NCBI RefSeq assembly: GCF_035974275.1 | Contig: NZ_CP142422.1 | Coordinates: 3,844,001 to 3,908,000 of the forward strand | Direction of reading: 5' to 3' | Origin: Chryseobacterium sp. MYb264 | GTDB taxonomy: Bacteria > Bacteroidota > Bacteroidia > Flavobacteriales > Weeksellaceae | Length of the DNA stretch: 64,000 nucleotides | In this document: positions 44,321-52,994 of the stretch, one piece after another | Layout of the letters: every line of letters starts with the position of its first letter | Position numbering within the stretch: the first letter of the stretch is position 1 | The notes under the pieces: generated by a model | The model's input: the letters and a program-made list of their open reading frames with translations, nothing else | Told to the model about the DNA's origin: nothing | The model's database searches: none | Position numbers and translations under genes: made by a program

Positions 44321-45184
44321 TTATTTCTGTACGAGTTTCTTCAGGTATTCTCCGTAACCACTCTTTCCGTATTTTACGGCAGTTTCCAGCAGTTTTTCTT
44401 CGTTGATAAAATTGTTTCTAAATGCAATTTCTTCAATGCATCCAATTTTGAAGCCCTGTCTTTTTTCAATCACGCTTACGAATTCTGAAGCATCATTTAA
44501 GGAGTCAAAAGTTCCTGTGTCCAGCCATGCTGTTCCTCTGTCCAGTACCCCTACCTCAAGTTTTCCTTTGCTAAGATAAACATTGTTGATATCGGTAATT
44601 TCCAGCTCTCCCCGTGGAGAAGGCTGAATGTTCTTGGCAATTTCCACGACCTCATTGTCGTAAAAATATAACCCCGGAACCGCATAGTTTGATTTTGGCT
44701 GTGTAGGCTTTTCTTCGATAGAAACCGCTTTAAAGTTGTCATCAAATTCTACCACCCCGTATCTTTCAGGATCTGAAACGTGGTAGGCGAAAACAACCCC
44801 TCCGTCCGGATTGGTTTTGTTTTTAAGTAAAGTTCCCATTTCGGAACCGTAGAAAATATTATCACCCAATACCAAAGCTGCAGAGTCGTCGCCAATGAAT
44901 TTATCCCCAAGGATAAAAGCCTGTGCAAGACCGTCCGGACTTGGCTGTACTGCATATTCTATATTGCATCCGATCTGTGAGCCGTCGCCTAAAAGCTTGA
45001 TGAAGCCTGCCTGATCATGGGGGGTGGTAATAATTAAAATATCCTTGATTCCAGCTAATAATAAAGTGGAAAGCGGGTAATAAATCATTGGTTTGTCATA
45101 AACCGGCATAAGCTGTTTGCTTACTGCAATCGTGAGAGGATAAAGTCTTGTTCCTGAACCTCCTGCTAAAATGATACCTTTCAT
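44321..45184 (-). CDS. rmlA: Glucose-1-phosphate thymidylyltransferase RmlA
   Basis: RmlA joins glucose-1-phosphate and dTTP to make dTDP-glucose. The 287-residue product has the nucleotide-binding start [18 protein letters not shown], the [17 protein letters not shown] block, [11 protein letters not shown] and the late [17 protein letters not shown] block (here [19 protein letters not shown]). Length and motifs are standard. It starts 12 nt after the rmlB stop and precedes a terminator. With RmlB it provides dTDP-4-keto-6-deoxyglucose for the amino-sugar branches downstream. Confidence 0.96.
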   Translation of the reverse strand: MKGIILAGGSGTRLYPLTIAVSKQLMPVYDKPMIYYPLSTLLLAGIKDILIITTPHDQAGFIKLLGDGSQIGCNIEYAVQPSPDGLAQAFILGDKFIGDDSAALVLGDNIFYGSEMGTLLKNKTNPDGGVVFAYHVSDPERYGVVEFDDNFKAVSIEEKPTQPKSNYAVPGLYFYDNEVVEIAKNIQPSPRGELEITDINNVYLSKGKLEVGVLDRGTAWLDTGTFDSLNDASEFVSVIEKRQGFKIGCIEEIAFRNNFINEEKLLETAVKYGKSGYGEYLKKLVQK

Positions 45185-45196
45185 CTATTGTGTGTT

Positions 45197-46276
45197 TTAG
45201 TGGTATTGCGTTTCGTAATATTTTTGGTAATCACCACTGGTTATGTTCTCAAGCCATTCTTTGTTTTCAAGATACCAGTCGATTGTTTTTCCTAAACCTT
45301 CTTCAAACGTTACCGATGGTTTCCAGCCTAAATCCTTATTAAGTTTCGTTGCATCAATAGCATAACGTTTGTCGTGTCCCGGTCTGTCTTTTACAAAAGT
45401 GATCAATTTTTCTGAGTGACCTGCTTCTCTTCCAAGTTTAGCATCCATTTGCTTGATTAATTCTTTAACCAGATCTATATTCTGCCACTCGTTGAAACCG
45501 CCGATATTGTAAGTTTCTCCGGTTTTAGCTTCATTGAAAATCTGGTGAATTCCTTTCGCGTGGTCGATTACGTATAACCAGTCTCTCGTATATTTTCCGT
45601 CACCATAGATAGGCAATGGTCTTTCATTAATGATGTTTGAAATACAAAGAGGAATTAATTTCTCAGGGAAATGATTCGGTCCGTAGTTGTTGGAACAGTT
45701 TGAAACGATAAAAGGCAGACCATACGTATTTCCGTAAGCTCTTACCAAATGGTCAGAAGCTGCTTTTGAAGCGGAATACGGAGATTGCGGATCGTAAGAA
45801 GTGGTTTCAAGGAAAAAGCCTGATTCCCCTAAACTACCATATACTTCATCGGTCGATACGTGATAGAAAAGATTGGTTCTTTTCTCATCCGGAAATCTTC
45901 CGTGCGTGTGATCTTGATTTAACGTCCAGAATTCTTTGCAAAGATTCAGAAGGTTCGCCGTTCCGTTCACGTTGGTGTTGATGAACGCCATCGGGTCGGT
46001 GATACTTCTGTCTACATGGCTTTCAGCAGCCAAATGCACGACTGCATCCGGATTGTATTTTTCAAAAATTGCTCTTAGCTCTTCAGGTTTTGTGATGTCG
46101 GCTTTTTCGAAAACGTAATTAGGTTCGTTTTCAATATCTTTTAAATTTTCAAGATTGCCGGCATAAGTAAGGGCATCAAGGTTGATTATTGTCGTGTTCG
46201 GATTGTTCTTTACAAACTCTCTTACCACGTGGGAACCAATAAATCCTGCTCCGCCTGTGATGATGATGTTTTTCAT
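45197..46276 (-). CDS. rmlB: dTDP-glucose 4,6-dehydratase RmlB
   Basis: RmlB converts dTDP-glucose to dTDP-4-keto-6-deoxyglucose. The 359-residue extended SDR has GGAGFIGSHVV (residues 8-18), HLAAESHVDRSI, HVSTDEVYGSLG and YSASKAASDHLV with the Tyr/Lys pair. NCSNNYGPNHFPEKLIPL and the C-terminal RPGHDKRYAID are diagnostic for RmlB. It lies between ugd and rmlA. No rmlC or rmlD follows in this window, which is unusual for a rhamnose pathway but fits the amino-sugar pathway. Confidence 0.96.
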   Translation of the reverse strand: MKNIIITGGAGFIGSHVVREFVKNNPNTTIINLDALTYAGNLENLKDIENEPNYVFEKADITKPEELRAIFEKYNPDAVVHLAAESHVDRSITDPMAFINTNVNGTANLLNLCKEFWTLNQDHTHGRFPDEKRTNLFYHVSTDEVYGSLGESGFFLETTSYDPQSPYSASKAASDHLVRAYGNTYGLPFIVSNCSNNYGPNHFPEKLIPLCISNIINERPLPIYGDGKYTRDWLYVIDHAKGIHQIFNEAKTGETYNIGGFNEWQNIDLVKELIKQMDAKLGREAGHSEKLITFVKDRPGHDKRYAIDATKLNKDLGWKPSVTFEEGLGKTIDWYLENKEWLENITSGDYQKYYETQYH

Positions 46277-46340
46277 AATTTTATGCTAATAGCCGCAGGC
46301 CTCTGGCTTTTGGCTTTATTAATATCTTTTATTTGTTTTT

Positions 46341-47669
46341 TTACTTTTTACCTGGCTCTTGCACAATAGTTTTTCGGCCAATACTTTTGTAGAAGAAACC
46401 ATTCTGCTCAGGAATTTCCAGAGGATACATGTTTCTTCCGTCAAAAATGACTTTGTTTTTAAGTTTTTTAGCCATTAATTCGAAGTTAGGGTTTTTGAAT
46501 TCAGGCCATTCTGTAGCGATGAATAAGGCGTCGGCATCTTCCAGCGCATCATACATTCCTTTTGCATATTGAATTCTGTCTCCTAAAATTTTCTGTACAT
46601 TGCTTTCCGCAATGGCATCGTACGCAATCACGCTTGCGCCTTTTTGTAAAAGAAGATCGATATTGTCTAAAGAAGATGCTTCACGAATGTCATCTGTGTT
46701 AGCTTTAAAAGCCAATCCCCACATCGCAATTTTCTTTCCTGCCAGGTTTCCACCGAAATAGTTCTCGATTTCTGAGACAAGGATTACTTTTTGTGCTGTG
46801 TTTACGCTTTCTGTAGCTTCCAGAATCTGGAAATTAAAATCTTCCTGCTTTCCTGAATTGATCAGTGCTTTCACGTCTTTAGGGAAGCAGCTTCCTCCGT
46901 ATCCGATACCAGGGAAAAGGAATCTGTGACCGATTCTGTCATCACTTCCCATTCCGAGTCTTACTTTGTCTACGTCTGCGCCTACCTTTTCGCAATAATT
47001 AGCAATTTCATTCATAAACGTAATTTTTACGGCTAAGAATGAATTGGCGGCATATTTTGTAAGTTCAGAAGACTTTTCGTCCATGAAAATAATCGGGATT
47101 CCGGTATTGGTAAATGGCTGATAAATTTTAGCCATAATATCCTGTGCTTTCTGAGAACTGGCTCCTACAACAACTCTTGACGGATTCATGGAGTCTTCTA
47201 CCGCAAAACCTTCTCTAAGGAATTCCGGGTTTGAAACCACATCAAAAGGAATCTGGGTTTTAGAGGAGATCACTTCTCTTACTCTGTCAGCGGTGCCTAC
47301 AGGGACGGTACTTTTGTTGACGATCACTTTGTATTCTGTCATCATTTCTCCGATATCGTTGGCTACTTTTAACACGTAAGAAAGGTCTGCTGAACCGTCT
47401 TCTCCCGGGGGAGTGGGCAGGGCAAGATAAACTACTTCGCTTTTATCCAAAGCTTCTTTCAGATCCGTAGTGAAAAATAATCTTTCAGACTGAATGTTTC
47501 TTAAAAACATTTCTTCAAGGTTCGGCTCATAGATGGGAACGACGCCGTTTTTCATACCTTCTACTTTCTTTTCATCAATATCTACACAGTATACTGAATT
47601 TCCAAGTTCTGCAAGGGTGGTTCCTGTAACTAATCCTACATAACCTGTTCCTACAATAGTAATATTCAA
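46341..47669 (-). CDS. ugd: UDP-glucose 6-dehydrogenase
   Basis: Ugd oxidises UDP-glucose twice to UDP-glucuronic acid with NAD. The 442-residue product has the Rossmann loop GTGYVGLVTG (7-16), NKSTVPVGTADRVRE, NPEFLREGFAVEDSMNPSRV and the catalytic Cys in GYGGSCFPKDVKALI (near 258). The C-terminal domain has WGLAFKANTDDIREASS. It is the first gene of the minus-strand glycan locus, with a consensus promoter. The UDP-glucuronic acid probably enters the polysaccharide and may be the substrate amidated by the AsnB-like enzyme. Confidence 0.95.
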   Translation of the reverse strand: MNITIVGTGYVGLVTGTTLAELGNSVYCVDIDEKKVEGMKNGVVPIYEPNLEEMFLRNIQSERLFFTTDLKEALDKSEVVYLALPTPPGEDGSADLSYVLKVANDIGEMMTEYKVIVNKSTVPVGTADRVREVISSKTQIPFDVVSNPEFLREGFAVEDSMNPSRVVVGASSQKAQDIMAKIYQPFTNTGIPIIFMDEKSSELTKYAANSFLAVKITFMNEIANYCEKVGADVDKVRLGMGSDDRIGHRFLFPGIGYGGSCFPKDVKALINSGKQEDFNFQILEATESVNTAQKVILVSEIENYFGGNLAGKKIAMWGLAFKANTDDIREASSLDNIDLLLQKGASVIAYDAIAESNVQKILGDRIQYAKGMYDALEDADALFIATEWPEFKNPNFELMAKKLKNKVIFDGRNMYPLEIPEQNGFFYKSIGRKTIVQEPGKK

Positions 47670-47694
47670 AATGTATGTTTTTAAAATTTCTACA

Positions 47695-47702
47695 CAAAAG
47701 TA
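47695..47702 (-). promoter_or_regulatory. Promoter -7 box of ugd and the glycan locus
   Basis: The minus strand reads TACTTTTG, an exact TAnnTTTG match, 25 nt before the ugd start. It is divergent from the rimP promoter about 100 bp away. Confidence 0.55.
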
Positions 47703-47777
47703 ATAAAAATACTTTCATGATGTCCTTTAATTTGATGTAAATCATTCATTAACTTATTTGCTTGATAATAAGATGAT

Positions 47778-47808
47778 TTTGCTGTTTTATGAAAAATTCG
47801 TATATTTG
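47778..47808 (+). promoter_or_regulatory. Promoter of rimP-nusA-infB
   Basis: TTTG (47778-47781) and TATATTTG (47801-47808) fit the Bacteroidota -33 and -7 boxes with starts 23 nt apart. The leader to the rimP ATG is about 70 nt. It contains AAGGCTTCGGAAGAAAGCCTT, a possible leader hairpin (around 47831-47851). Confidence 0.6.
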
Positions 47809-47883
47809 CATTGGATTTACGGGAAAAATGGGAAGGCTTCGGAAGAAAGCCTTTTTTCGTACAGGTAAATCAAGCATAAATTT

Positions 47884-48351
47884 ATGGAGTTTAGAAAAAG
47901 AATTGAAGAATTATTGAATGAATTCCTTGCAACAAGAACAGATTTGTTTCTTATTGATTTGAAGATCTCTGCAGGGGACGATATCACCGTGATTTTGGAT
48001 GGTGATAACGGAGTTACTTTGCAGGATTGTCTTGATGCAAGCCGCGCAGTAGAATTTAATATGGATCGTGAGGAGCATGATTTCAGCTTGCAGGTGATGT
48101 CGGCGGGATTGAGCGAGCCTCTTGCGACTCCAAGACAGTTTAATAAAAACCTGGGGAGAGAGATTGAGGTCATGTTTGAGGATTCTACCAAACTTGAAGG
48201 GGAGCTGTCTAAAGTAGACGATGAAAAAATTACACTTACGCTTCGTTACAGAAAACCGAAAGATATCGGTAAGGGCAAAGTAGATGTGGTAGAGGAGAGA
48301 GAGATTCCTTACTCTGAGATTAAGAAAGCATTAGTAATAATTAAATTTTAA
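47884..48351 (+). CDS. rimP: Ribosome maturation factor RimP
   Basis: RimP helps assemble the 30S subunit. The 155-residue product has the N-terminal RimP domain (LFLIDLKISAGDDITVILDG, then CLDASRAVEFNMDRE and LQVMSAGLSEPLATPRQF) and a small C-terminal SH3-like barrel (IEVMFEDSTKLEGELSKVDD). SAGLSEPL stands in for the usual SPGLDRPL. It heads the classic rimP-nusA-infB operon and lies 15 nt before nusA. Confidence 0.93.
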   Translation: MEFRKRIEELLNEFLATRTDLFLIDLKISAGDDITVILDGDNGVTLQDCLDASRAVEFNMDREEHDFSLQVMSAGLSEPLATPRQFNKNLGREIEVMFEDSTKLEGELSKVDDEKITLTLRYRKPKDIGKGKVDVVEEREIPYSEIKKALVIIKF

Positions 48352-48366
48352 AAGAAAAAAGAATAA

Positions 48367-49602
48367 ATGGATAATATAGCGTTGATTGAATCCTTTGGTG
48401 ATTTTAAAGACGAAAAGGGGATCAGTAAGATTGATCTTATGGCAATTATTGAAGATTCACTGAAGACCCTTTTGAGAAAAAGATACGATTCAGATGATCA
48501 CTTTGATGTTATTGTGAACCCTGATAAAGGAGATTTTCAGATCTTTTTAAATAAAACGATTGTAGAAGATGAAATGTCTGAAGATGATGATCTGGAGATC
48601 GAAATTTCTGCGGCAAAAAAAATAGATCCTACTTTCGAGGTGGGTGAAGATTTTACGATGGAAATTCCGGTTGCTCAGTTGGGAAGAAGAAATATTCTTA
48701 CGCTAAAGCAGATTTTGGCAACAAAACTGCAGGAACATAACAACGCCATGTTGTATGAGCAGTTCAGAGATAAGATCGGGGAGATTGTGGTAGGAGAAAT
48801 CCACCATATCCGTCATAAGCACGTAATCTTATTGGATGATGAGGGGAATGAATTTATTCTTCCTAAAGAAAACCAGATCCAATCCGATTTCTTTAAAAAA
48901 GGTGAGAATATCAGAGCTATTGTTGAGACCGTAGATTTTAAAGGTTCAAAACCGCAGATTATTATTTCCAGAACTGCACCTAAATTCCTGGAGAAGTTAT
49001 TGGAGCTGGAAATTCCTGAGATCCAGGACGGAACGATCATGTTGAAAAAAGTAGTGAGAATTCCTGGTGAAAAGGCGAAGATTGCAGTAGATGCTTATGA
49101 CGACAGAATAGACCCTGTAGGAGCCTGTGTGGGGGTGAAGGGTTCAAGAATTCACGGCGTGGTAAGAGAGTTGAGAAATGAAAACATCGATGTGATTCAG
49201 TGGTCTAAAAACCCTGAAATCTTGGTGAAGAGAGCTTTAGGTAATGTTACCATCAATAAAATTGACATCAATGAGGAAACCAATTATGCATTGGTGTATA
49301 CACCTGTTGAAGAGATTTCTAAAGTTATCGGTAAGCAAGGTCAGAATATCAGACTGGCTTCTTGGTTGACAGGATATGAAATCGATGTGTACAGAGAGTC
49401 CAGCGAAGATGATGATGTTGAATTAAGAGAATTTAATGATGATATCGAGCAGTGGATTTTGGATGAATTTAAGAAAGTAGGTCTTACTACTGCGAAGTCG
49501 GTATTGGATAAAGATACGGAGAGTCTTCTGAATATGGTGGATCTTGAAGAGGAAACGATTGAAGATGTGAAGCGTATTCTTAGAGAAGAATTTGAAGATT
49601 AA
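48367..49602 (+). CDS. nusA: Transcription termination/antitermination factor NusA
   Basis: NusA binds RNA polymerase and RNA and controls pausing, termination and antitermination. The 411-residue product has the N-terminal polymerase-binding domain (residues 1-130), an S1 domain (about 135-200, VGEIHHIRHKHVILLDDEGN), and two KH domains with GACVGVKGSRIHGVVREL (near 257) and VIGKQGQNIRLASWLTG (near 318). A short acidic C-terminus (LDEFKKVGLTTAKSVLDKD) follows. It lacks the acidic repeats of the E. coli protein, as usual in Bacteroidota. Confidence 0.95.
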   Translation: MDNIALIESFGDFKDEKGISKIDLMAIIEDSLKTLLRKRYDSDDHFDVIVNPDKGDFQIFLNKTIVEDEMSEDDDLEIEISAAKKIDPTFEVGEDFTMEIPVAQLGRRNILTLKQILATKLQEHNNAMLYEQFRDKIGEIVVGEIHHIRHKHVILLDDEGNEFILPKENQIQSDFFKKGENIRAIVETVDFKGSKPQIIISRTAPKFLEKLLELEIPEIQDGTIMLKKVVRIPGEKAKIAVDAYDDRIDPVGACVGVKGSRIHGVVRELRNENIDVIQWSKNPEILVKRALGNVTINKIDINEETNYALVYTPVEEISKVIGKQGQNIRLASWLTGYEIDVYRESSEDDDVELREFNDDIEQWILDEFKKVGLTTAKSVLDKDTESLLNMVDLEEETIEDVKRILREEFED

Positions 49603-49679
49603 AATTTTAAATAAATTTTAATAAACAGTAAAAAAGAAATACTTTAATTTTAAGAATTAAAAAACAGTAAATAATATAG

Positions 49680-52600
49680 ATGCCAAAAATTAGATTAAAT
49701 AAAGCGGTTAAGGAATTCAATATTTCAATGTCCAGGCTTGTAGAATTTTTACAGTCTAAAGATATTGTGGTTGAAAATAATCCTAACGCTCAATTAGAAG
49801 AAGCGGCATATTCTGCATTGGAGGCTGAGTTTGCCAAGGATGGTGAACAGCGAAAAGCTTCCCATGAGGTGGTGATCACAAAAGTTCCGGAAGAAAAACT
49901 GGAAATTGAAGAGAAGAAAACCCCTGAAGTAATAAGAGCTAAAGCTAATAAACCAGAAACTAAGATTTTAGGTAAGATAGACTTAGAGCCTAAAAAGCCT
50001 GAAGTGGAAGAAACTCCTGCTCCTGCACAAAAGCCGGAACCGGTAATTGAGGAGAAAAAAGAGGAAGTAACGCCTGCTCCGGAAGTGAAGAAAGAAGCTC
50101 CTGAAGTGAAAGCGGCTCCTGAAAAACAGGAATTTAAAGTTCTGGATAAAATTGATTTGTCTCAATTAGAATCTAGAAACAGACCTGCTAAAAAAGACAA
50201 ACCAAAAGAAGAAGTGAAAAAAGCAGAGGAAAAACCAGTTGAGCCTGTAAAGCAAGCTCCTAAACCAGTTGCTGAAACGCCTGTTAAACCCGTAGAGGTA
50301 AAGGCGGAACCTCAAAAATCAGAGGAACCTCAGGAGCCACAAAAGATAGAAACCGTTTATCAGAAACTTGATGGTCCTAAGATCGTTGGAGAGAAGATCG
50401 ACTTAACTCAGTTTGCACCGAAACCAAGTTCGGGAGCGAAAAAGAAAAGAAAAAGAATTGAGAAGCCGGGGGGTAACAACCAACAAGGTGGTGGAAATAA
50501 CCAACAAGGCGGAAATAATAACAACAATAACCAAGGTGGCGGACAAGGAAACCGTCCTCAAGGTCAGGGTGGACAAGGCGGAAACCGTAACCAGGGTCAG
50601 GGTGGCCAGGGGAATCGTCCCCAAGGTCAAGGAGGCCAAGGTGGAAACCGTTTTGGTAACAACCAAGGGAACCGTCCACCAGGACAAGGTGGCCAGGGTG
50701 GAAACAGAGGTGGATTTAACAGAGGCGGACAAGGAGGAAACAGACCTGGGCAAAGAACCATGCCTGTTGAATTAACGGACGAGCAAGTTAAAAACCAAAT
50801 CAAGGAAACCCTTGAGAAATTAACCAATAAAGGAGGGAAATCTAAATCTGCCAAGCACAGAAAAGATAAGAGAAACTTCCGTAGAGAGCAGGATGAACGT
50901 CAGCAGGAAATAGATGCGGCAGACAGAACATTAAAAGTAACGGAATTCATCACTGTTGGTGAATTGGCAAGTTTAATGAACGTTTCTCCTACAGAAGTAA
51001 TCTCTGCATGTTTCTCTCTTGGGGTAATGGTTACCATGAACCAAAGATTAGAAGCTGATACTTTACTATTGGTAGCTGACGAATTCGGTTATAAAATTGA
51101 ATTCTCAGATGCGGATCTTGAAGAAAATGATGCAGACGATGAAATGGATTCTGAAGACAGCTTAGTATCAAGAGCACCTGTTGTTACAGTAATGGGTCAC
51201 GTTGACCACGGTAAAACTTCATTACTGGATTATATCAGAAAAACCAACGTAATTGCTGGTGAATCTGGAGGTATTACGCAGCACATCGGTGCTTATAACG
51301 TGAAATTGGAGAACGGTCAGAGAATTACATTCTTAGATACTCCGGGTCACGAAGCCTTTACGGCGATGAGAGCGAGAGGTGCACAGATCACGGATATTGC
51401 AATTATCGTAATTGCTGCCGATGATGATGTAATGCCACAAACGAAAGAAGCTATTGCTCACGCACAGGCGGCACAGGTTCCAATGATTATTGCAATCAAT
51501 AAAGTTGATAAGCCAAATGCAAACCCAGATAATATTCGTCAACAACTTTCAGGTTTAAATCCACCGGTTTTAGTTGAAGAATGGGGAGGAAATGTTCAGG
51601 CACAGGAAATTTCAGCTAAAATGGGTAATAATATGGATCTTTTATTAGAGAAAGTGTTATTGCAGGCAGAAATGCTTGAATTGAAAGCAAATCCTAACCG
51701 TGCTGCAAATGGAGTTGTGATTGAAGCATCTTTAGATAAAGGTAGAGGCTATGTGGCAACAATGTTGGTACAAACCGGAACTTTAAGAGTTGGAGATTAT
51801 GTGGTAGCTGGTAAAAATCACGGTAAAGTAAAAGCTTTGCTTGATGAAAGAGGGAAGAATCTTGCAGAAGCAGGACCTTCAATTCCTGCAACGATCTTAG
51901 GTTTAGACGGAGCGCCTACAGCAGGTGATAAATTCCGTGTATATGCTGACGAAAGTGAAGGTAAAGCTATTGCAAATAAGAGAGAACAGCTTCAGAGAGA
52001 GCTTTCGATCAGAACGAAAAAACATACGACGCTTGAAGAACTGGGCAGACGTATTGCTTTAGGAGAATTCAAAGAATTGAACATTATCCTTAAAGGTGAC
52101 GTGGATGGTTCTGTGGAAGCACTTTCTGATCAGTTACAAAGATTGTCAACAGAAGAGATCAGTGTGAAAATCCTTCACTCAGGTGTAGGGCAGATCACAG
52201 AGTCTGATATCAACTTAGCGGCTGCATCGGATGCGATTATCATTGGGTTTAACGTAAGAGCTGGTGCTAATGCAAAAGACCTTGCAGATCGTGAAGAAAT
52301 TGAGATCAGAACATATTCTGTAATCTATAAAGCTATCGATGAGGTTAAAGAAGCGATGGAGGGAATGCTTTCTCCTGAAATTCAGGAACAGGTAATCGGT
52401 AATGTTGAAATCCGTGAGGTATTTAAGATCTCTAAAGTGGGTTCAATTGCTGGTTGTATGGTTCTTACTGGAAAAGTAACAAGACAGTCGAAAGTACGTT
52501 TACTAAGAGACGGTATTGTGAAATTCGACGGAGAATTAGAAAGCTTGAAGCGTTTCAAAGATGATGTAAAAGAAGTAACAAAAGGTTACGAATGTGGATT

Positions 52601-52685
52601 GAACTTGAAAGGTTATAATGATATTGAACAAGGCGACATTCTAGAAGTTTACGAAGAAGTTGCTGTTAAGAAAAAGTTGAAATAA
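49680..52685 (+). CDS. infB: Translation initiation factor IF-2
   Basis: IF-2 is the GTPase that brings initiator tRNA to the 30S subunit and promotes subunit joining. The 1001-residue product has an IF2N domain (1-50), a long Lys/Glu/Pro linker (70-240), and a Gly/Gln/Asn/Arg-rich segment of about 100 residues (262-360) made of degenerate GGQGGNR and GNRPQGQ units. A second IF2N (near 422-475) precedes the G domain with GHVDHGKTS (near 507), DTPGHEAF and [10 protein letters not shown]. The C-terminal IF2 domains follow. It ends at a strong terminator. The Gly-rich segment is clade-typical low-complexity sequence. Confidence 0.96.
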   Translation: MPKIRLNKAVKEFNISMSRLVEFLQSKDIVVENNPNAQLEEAAYSALEAEFAKDGEQRKASHEVVITKVPEEKLEIEEKKTPEVIRAKANKPETKILGKIDLEPKKPEVEETPAPAQKPEPVIEEKKEEVTPAPEVKKEAPEVKAAPEKQEFKVLDKIDLSQLESRNRPAKKDKPKEEVKKAEEKPVEPVKQAPKPVAETPVKPVEVKAEPQKSEEPQEPQKIETVYQKLDGPKIVGEKIDLTQFAPKPSSGAKKKRKRIEKPGGNNQQGGGNNQQGGNNNNNNQGGGQGNRPQGQGGQGGNRNQGQGGQGNRPQGQGGQGGNRFGNNQGNRPPGQGGQGGNRGGFNRGGQGGNRPGQRTMPVELTDEQVKNQIKETLEKLTNKGGKSKSAKHRKDKRNFRREQDERQQEIDAADRTLKVTEFITVGELASLMNVSPTEVISACFSLGVMVTMNQRLEADTLLLVADEFGYKIEFSDADLEENDADDEMDSEDSLVSRAPVVTVMGHVDHGKTSLLDYIRKTNVIAGESGGITQHIGAYNVKLENGQRITFLDTPGHEAFTAMRARGAQITDIAIIVIAADDDVMPQTKEAIAHAQAAQVPMIIAINKVDKPNANPDNIRQQLSGLNPPVLVEEWGGNVQAQEISAKMGNNMDLLLEKVLLQAEMLELKANPNRAANGVVIEASLDKGRGYVATMLVQTGTLRVGDYVVAGKNHGKVKALLDERGKNLAEAGPSIPATILGLDGAPTAGDKFRVYADESEGKAIANKREQLQRELSIRTKKHTTLEELGRRIALGEFKELNIILKGDVDGSVEALSDQLQRLSTEEISVKILHSGVGQITESDINLAAASDAIIIGFNVRAGANAKDLADREEIEIRTYSVIYKAIDEVKEAMEGMLSPEIQEQVIGNVEIREVFKISKVGSIAGCMVLTGKVTRQSKVRLLRDGIVKFDGELESLKRFKDDVKEVTKGYECGLNLKGYNDIEQGDILEVYEEVAVKKKLK

Positions 52686-52704
52686 CTCTACTTTTTATGG
52701 ATAA

Positions 52705-52740
52705 AAAAACCACCTTTTTTTTAAAGGTGGTTTTTATTTT
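52705..52740 (+). terminator. Rho-independent terminator of rimP-nusA-infB
   Basis: AAAAACCACCTTT (52705-52717) pairs perfectly with AAAGGTGGTTTTT (52723-52735) around a 5-T loop, with a T-rich tail. It lies 20 nt after the infB stop. Confidence 0.9.
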
Positions 52741-52943
52741 TAATATTATTAGTTAATTTGTAATGATTCTAAATAAGTTTTTTGTGTTTATTGAAATCAT
52801 GTTAATTTTTTTTTAAGTTGCGTAAAAAATACATTTTATTTAAAAATGATTGATTTTTTTTGTTAAATTTTATTTGTTTTAAGAGTAATTTATAGTAAAA
52901 TATAAAAGTAACTCTCCAATATGTGTTAAAAAAACTTGCAAGT

Positions 52944-52966
52944 GTTAATATTTATTAACATATTTG
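52944..52966 (+). promoter_or_regulatory. Palindrome and near-consensus -7 box before susC
   Basis: GTTAATA-TT-TATTAAC (52944-52959) is a perfect 16-nt palindrome directly followed by CATATTTG (52959-52966), one mismatch from TAnnTTTG. A further GTTAATA lies just at the susC start. The position fits an operator overlapping the promoter, but no regulator is identified. Confidence 0.35.
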
Positions 52967-52994
52967 CCCATTAAATATATTAAAATTTGTTAAT

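Noticed and set aside
46283..46320. GC-rich GGC/GCC words between ugd and rmlB
   Set aside because: They resemble short repeated spacers but form no clear stem with a T-tract, so neither terminator nor defined repeat is supported.
50377..50775. Long frames in three phases over the IF-2 linker
   Set aside because: Repetitive low-complexity coding sequence leaves the other frames open; only the IF-2 frame is continuous and has domains.
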